Shown in pieces: positions 14,259 to 16,220 of a stretch of 16,220 nucleotides of DNA. The stretch comes from Solobacterium sp. (GTDB taxonomy: Bacteria; Bacillota_I; Bacilli_A; Erysipelotrichales; Erysipelotrichaceae). The notes below the pieces were generated by a model. That model saw only the letters and a list, made by a program, of their open reading frames with translations. It was not told where the DNA came from and made no database searches. The translations under genes were made by a program, and so were the position numbers. The DNA lies in the NCBI GenBank assembly GCA_016284975.1, contig JAEEPV010000302.1:1-16220 (forward strand), written 5' to 3'. The stretch's first letter is position 1. The number at the start of each line of letters is the position of its first letter.

Positions 14259-14287
14259 TCCTGTTTATACAGATTGTTGTTTTGATA

Positions 14288-16024
14288 TTACGAGCCTGTG
14301 CCTGTATCATCTCCGATTATGGTAATGCGTCCCTGCCCGTATGGATCCGCATATTCTTCCGGAACCGTACCGTTCAGCTTGTCTTTCAGATAGCTAATCA
14401 CTGCGTGATTATCCACTTCAATCTGATCCAGTACAATATCGTCTTCGGAGAACATTGTGCATCCATCCCCTTTGTTTTTCAGAAAGAATTCCACACCGGC
14501 AATGCGATACTTCTGTTTCAGATCCAGCGGTTTTTCACCTACCATGACATTCGTTACACGGTATGGTCCGTCTACGGAAACAAACTGTCCATCCACATCT
14601 ACCGATATACTGGATTTGATTCTGGAATCAATCTGGTAGGACATGCCGGATACTTGCATGAGGCACGGACACTCACCCGGATAATTACGGGCTCCCCATT
14701 CCAGGGCATCCAGCAGCTGCTGACCTGTTACTTCAGAGACGCAGATCTGATTGGTAAATGGCGTTACACGCATAATATCACCATACGTAATATCCCCGGC
14801 AGAAATCGTATCCCGGACAGAGCCGCTGTTGACAATTGCAAGTTCCGCATCCGTTCCGTTCAGGATACTGTCTGCGACGAAATCAGCCAGATTCGTTTCG
14901 CGGGTTCGAACAATACGCACCGGTTCTCCGTTATCTTTTTTCAGAACCGGATCATTGATGACAAGATCAAATGGTGTTTCACCGATCTTAACCTTCAGCG
15001 TCTGATTCAGCGCATCATAGACTTTCTGCACCGGTTCATTCAACTCATTGTGAAGGCCTAACATATCCGGTACCGTCTCTGTATTCAGCCACAGCATCAG
15101 ACCACCGTTAATGGATTTTTCTTCCGGCTGAATATGAATGTATCCGACACCCTCCATCTTTGTGCCGCAGGCAGAACGGACAACCGGTTTCCCATCCTTG
15201 TTGTTCATCGTAACCTGATCTGTATCATGTGAATGTCCATCCACAAATGCATCAATTCCGCTGGTGCGTTCAATAATGGTCTGGAAGTTGTACGGTGCAT
15301 CCTCTTCCCGGTTTCCGATATGCCCCATCAGGATGACATAGTCCGCACCCTCTTCACGTACTTTATCGACATTTTCCTGAATCGCATTGATTAACAGATC
15401 ACCGGTATCATCCTGAAGAAATCCATAGATGTATTTTCCGTCTTCATCCAAGAAGTTTTTTGGGTTGCAGGCGGTAAGTGTCTGCGGTGTCGTCACACCG
15501 ACAAATCCGATTTTCTTTCCGGCCGCTTCCAGGATGAGATACGGCTGTAAGAGTAATTCCCCTTCTTTATTGAAATTGCAGGAAAGATAAGGAAACTCTG
15601 CTCTTTCCGTCAGCTTCAGAAAATTATCGACGCCGTAATCAAAGTCATGGTTGCCGGGAATTGCGACATCATATTCAAGTGCATTCATCAGATCGATGAT
15701 TGCCTCTCCCTTGGTTAATGTTCCAAGCGGTTCTCCCTGAATCGCATCACCGTCATCCACCAGTAATACTGCTTTCCCGCTATTCCTCATCTGATCCCGG
15801 ATCTGAGCAAGTCCGATAACACCAATGCCGCTCTGCACGCCGCAGTGAATATCGCTGGTAAACAGGACATAAATATCTCCGTTCTGCTGCGCTTCTGCGG
15901 TTTCTTCTGCCGCCGGTGTTACTTCCGGTGTTGCATCGGTTTTCTGCTGTTTACAGCCGGTGATCAGCAGCACTGCGCTCAGCATCACCAGCATCCATGC
16001 ATGTAATGTTCGTCTGTTTCTCAT
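14288..16024 (-). CDS. Lipoprotein 5'-nucleotidase / UshA-family metallophosphoesterase
   Basis: 578 residues. AAAAGGGAG stands 7 bases before the ATG at 16024; the frame stays open further upstream, but those starts lack a binding site and would bury the signal. The lipoprotein signal ends in LITGC (Cys24). A Glu/Ala/Pro-rich tether leads to the calcineurin-like metallophosphatase domain, with TSDIH (Asp58, His60), DDGDAIQG, GNHD (124-127) and GHSHD (263-267), which bind two metals. The C-terminal 5_nucleotid_C domain (about 345-560) has NSGSVRD and a GDG substrate loop near 518. The family hydrolyses nucleotides, cyclic 2',3'-nucleotides or UDP-sugars outside the cell, usually to salvage nucleosides and phosphate. 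Exact substrate is not readable from sequence. It has its own terminator and appears monocistronic within the window. Confidence 0.93.
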   Translation of the reverse strand: MRNRRTLHAWMLVMLSAVLLITGCKQQKTDATPEVTPAAEETAEAQQNGDIYVLFTSDIHCGVQSGIGVIGLAQIRDQMRNSGKAVLLVDDGDAIQGEPLGTLTKGEAIIDLMNALEYDVAIPGNHDFDYGVDNFLKLTERAEFPYLSCNFNKEGELLLQPYLILEAAGKKIGFVGVTTPQTLTACNPKNFLDEDGKYIYGFLQDDTGDLLINAIQENVDKVREEGADYVILMGHIGNREEDAPYNFQTIIERTSGIDAFVDGHSHDTDQVTMNNKDGKPVVRSACGTKMEGVGYIHIQPEEKSINGGLMLWLNTETVPDMLGLHNELNEPVQKVYDALNQTLKVKIGETPFDLVINDPVLKKDNGEPVRIVRTRETNLADFVADSILNGTDAELAIVNSGSVRDTISAGDITYGDIMRVTPFTNQICVSEVTGQQLLDALEWGARNYPGECPCLMQVSGMSYQIDSRIKSSISVDVDGQFVSVDGPYRVTNVMVGEKPLDLKQKYRIAGVEFFLKNKGDGCTMFSEDDIVLDQIEVDNHAVISYLKDKLNGTVPEEYADPYGQGRITIIGDDTGTGS

Positions 16025-16220
16025 TTCAGTACTCCCTTTTGCCGGATTATTTCCGGCCTTCCTGTTTTCTTTCTTCATAATATTACCAGCATGACAGGCT
16101 GTGTACAGAAACAATTGTGTCAGCGTATTATGATCCTGTTTTTTTCGATTCCAGGTGAAAGTTCTGCCTTCCTTCACCGTCCGTATTTCATCAAATCCAC
16201 TGGTCTGAAACAGAATGGAA
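16025..16220 (-). other. Upstream region of the nucleotidase
   Basis: No complete gene is seen. GCCGG/CCGGC (16041-16057) forms a small hairpin directly before the ribosome binding site. A TGGTAATAT extended -10-like element lies near 16078-16086 on the minus strand without a clear -35. The nucleotidase frame remains open to the right edge, which I treat as chance. Confidence 0.35.

Noticed and set aside
14282..15061. Plus-strand open frame of 259 codons
   Set aside because: It is the mirror of the nucleotidase C-terminal domain, which has conserved motifs on the minus strand.
16025..16220. Longer nucleotidase start near 16177, or a gene fused upstream
   Set aside because: The extra residues would precede the lipoprotein signal, lack a ribosome binding site, and look like a chance open frame.

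Overview
The window looks like a low-to-moderate GC Bacillota (Firmicutes) chromosome, probably from an anaerobic gut-type lineage such as Lachnospirales or Erysipelotrichales. The reasons are strong AGGAGG-type ribosome binding sites, Gram-positive style lipoprotein signals, double-glycine peptide leaders, N-terminal zinc-ribbon membrane proteins and multi-domain c-di-GMP proteins. The placement is inference; no rRNA or other marker is present. I see no tRNA, CRISPR array, transposase, phage gene or replication origin.

Layout. (1) 1-5534, minus strand: a two-gene c-di-GMP unit. A sensor phosphodiesterase comes first (signal peptide, two periplasmic-binding-type domains, membrane helix, degenerate GGDEF, intact EAL). 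A membrane diguanylate cyclase follows (helices, PAS-type modules, intact GGDEF, receiver domain) and runs off the left edge in the middle of an in-frame 109-residue repeat of its receiver domain. (2) 5785-6306, plus strand: two small peptides with the same double-glycine leader spacing, one of them a four-cysteine zinc-ribbon peptide, closed by a strong terminator. (3) 6413-8022, minus strand: a small charged protein and a TIR-domain protein with an unrecognised C-terminal half. (4) 8267-10106, minus strand: two N-terminal zinc-ribbon proteins, one with a GRAM/PH-like tail and one with a membrane helix and an outside domain. (5) 10579-12995, plus strand: a lipoprotein and a third zinc-ribbon membrane protein. 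(6) 13150-14082, minus strand: a membrane-anchored seven-repeat RCC1-type propeller. (7) 14288-16024, minus strand: a lipoprotein of the 5'-nucleotidase/UshA family.

How the parts fit. The left end is a signalling module that both makes and degrades c-di-GMP in response to an extracytoplasmic ligand. The middle is an accessory envelope region rich in sensors of unknown ligand: cytoplasmic zinc ribbons on membrane anchors, lipoproteins, TIR and RCC1 propeller. The most unusual items are the peptide pair, the TIR fusion, the zinc-ribbon cluster and the receiver repeat at the window edge. Several starts were moved downstream from the longest reading frame because a ribosome binding site and the domain start agree on the shorter form (5785, 6076, 10106, 10579, 11805, 16024).
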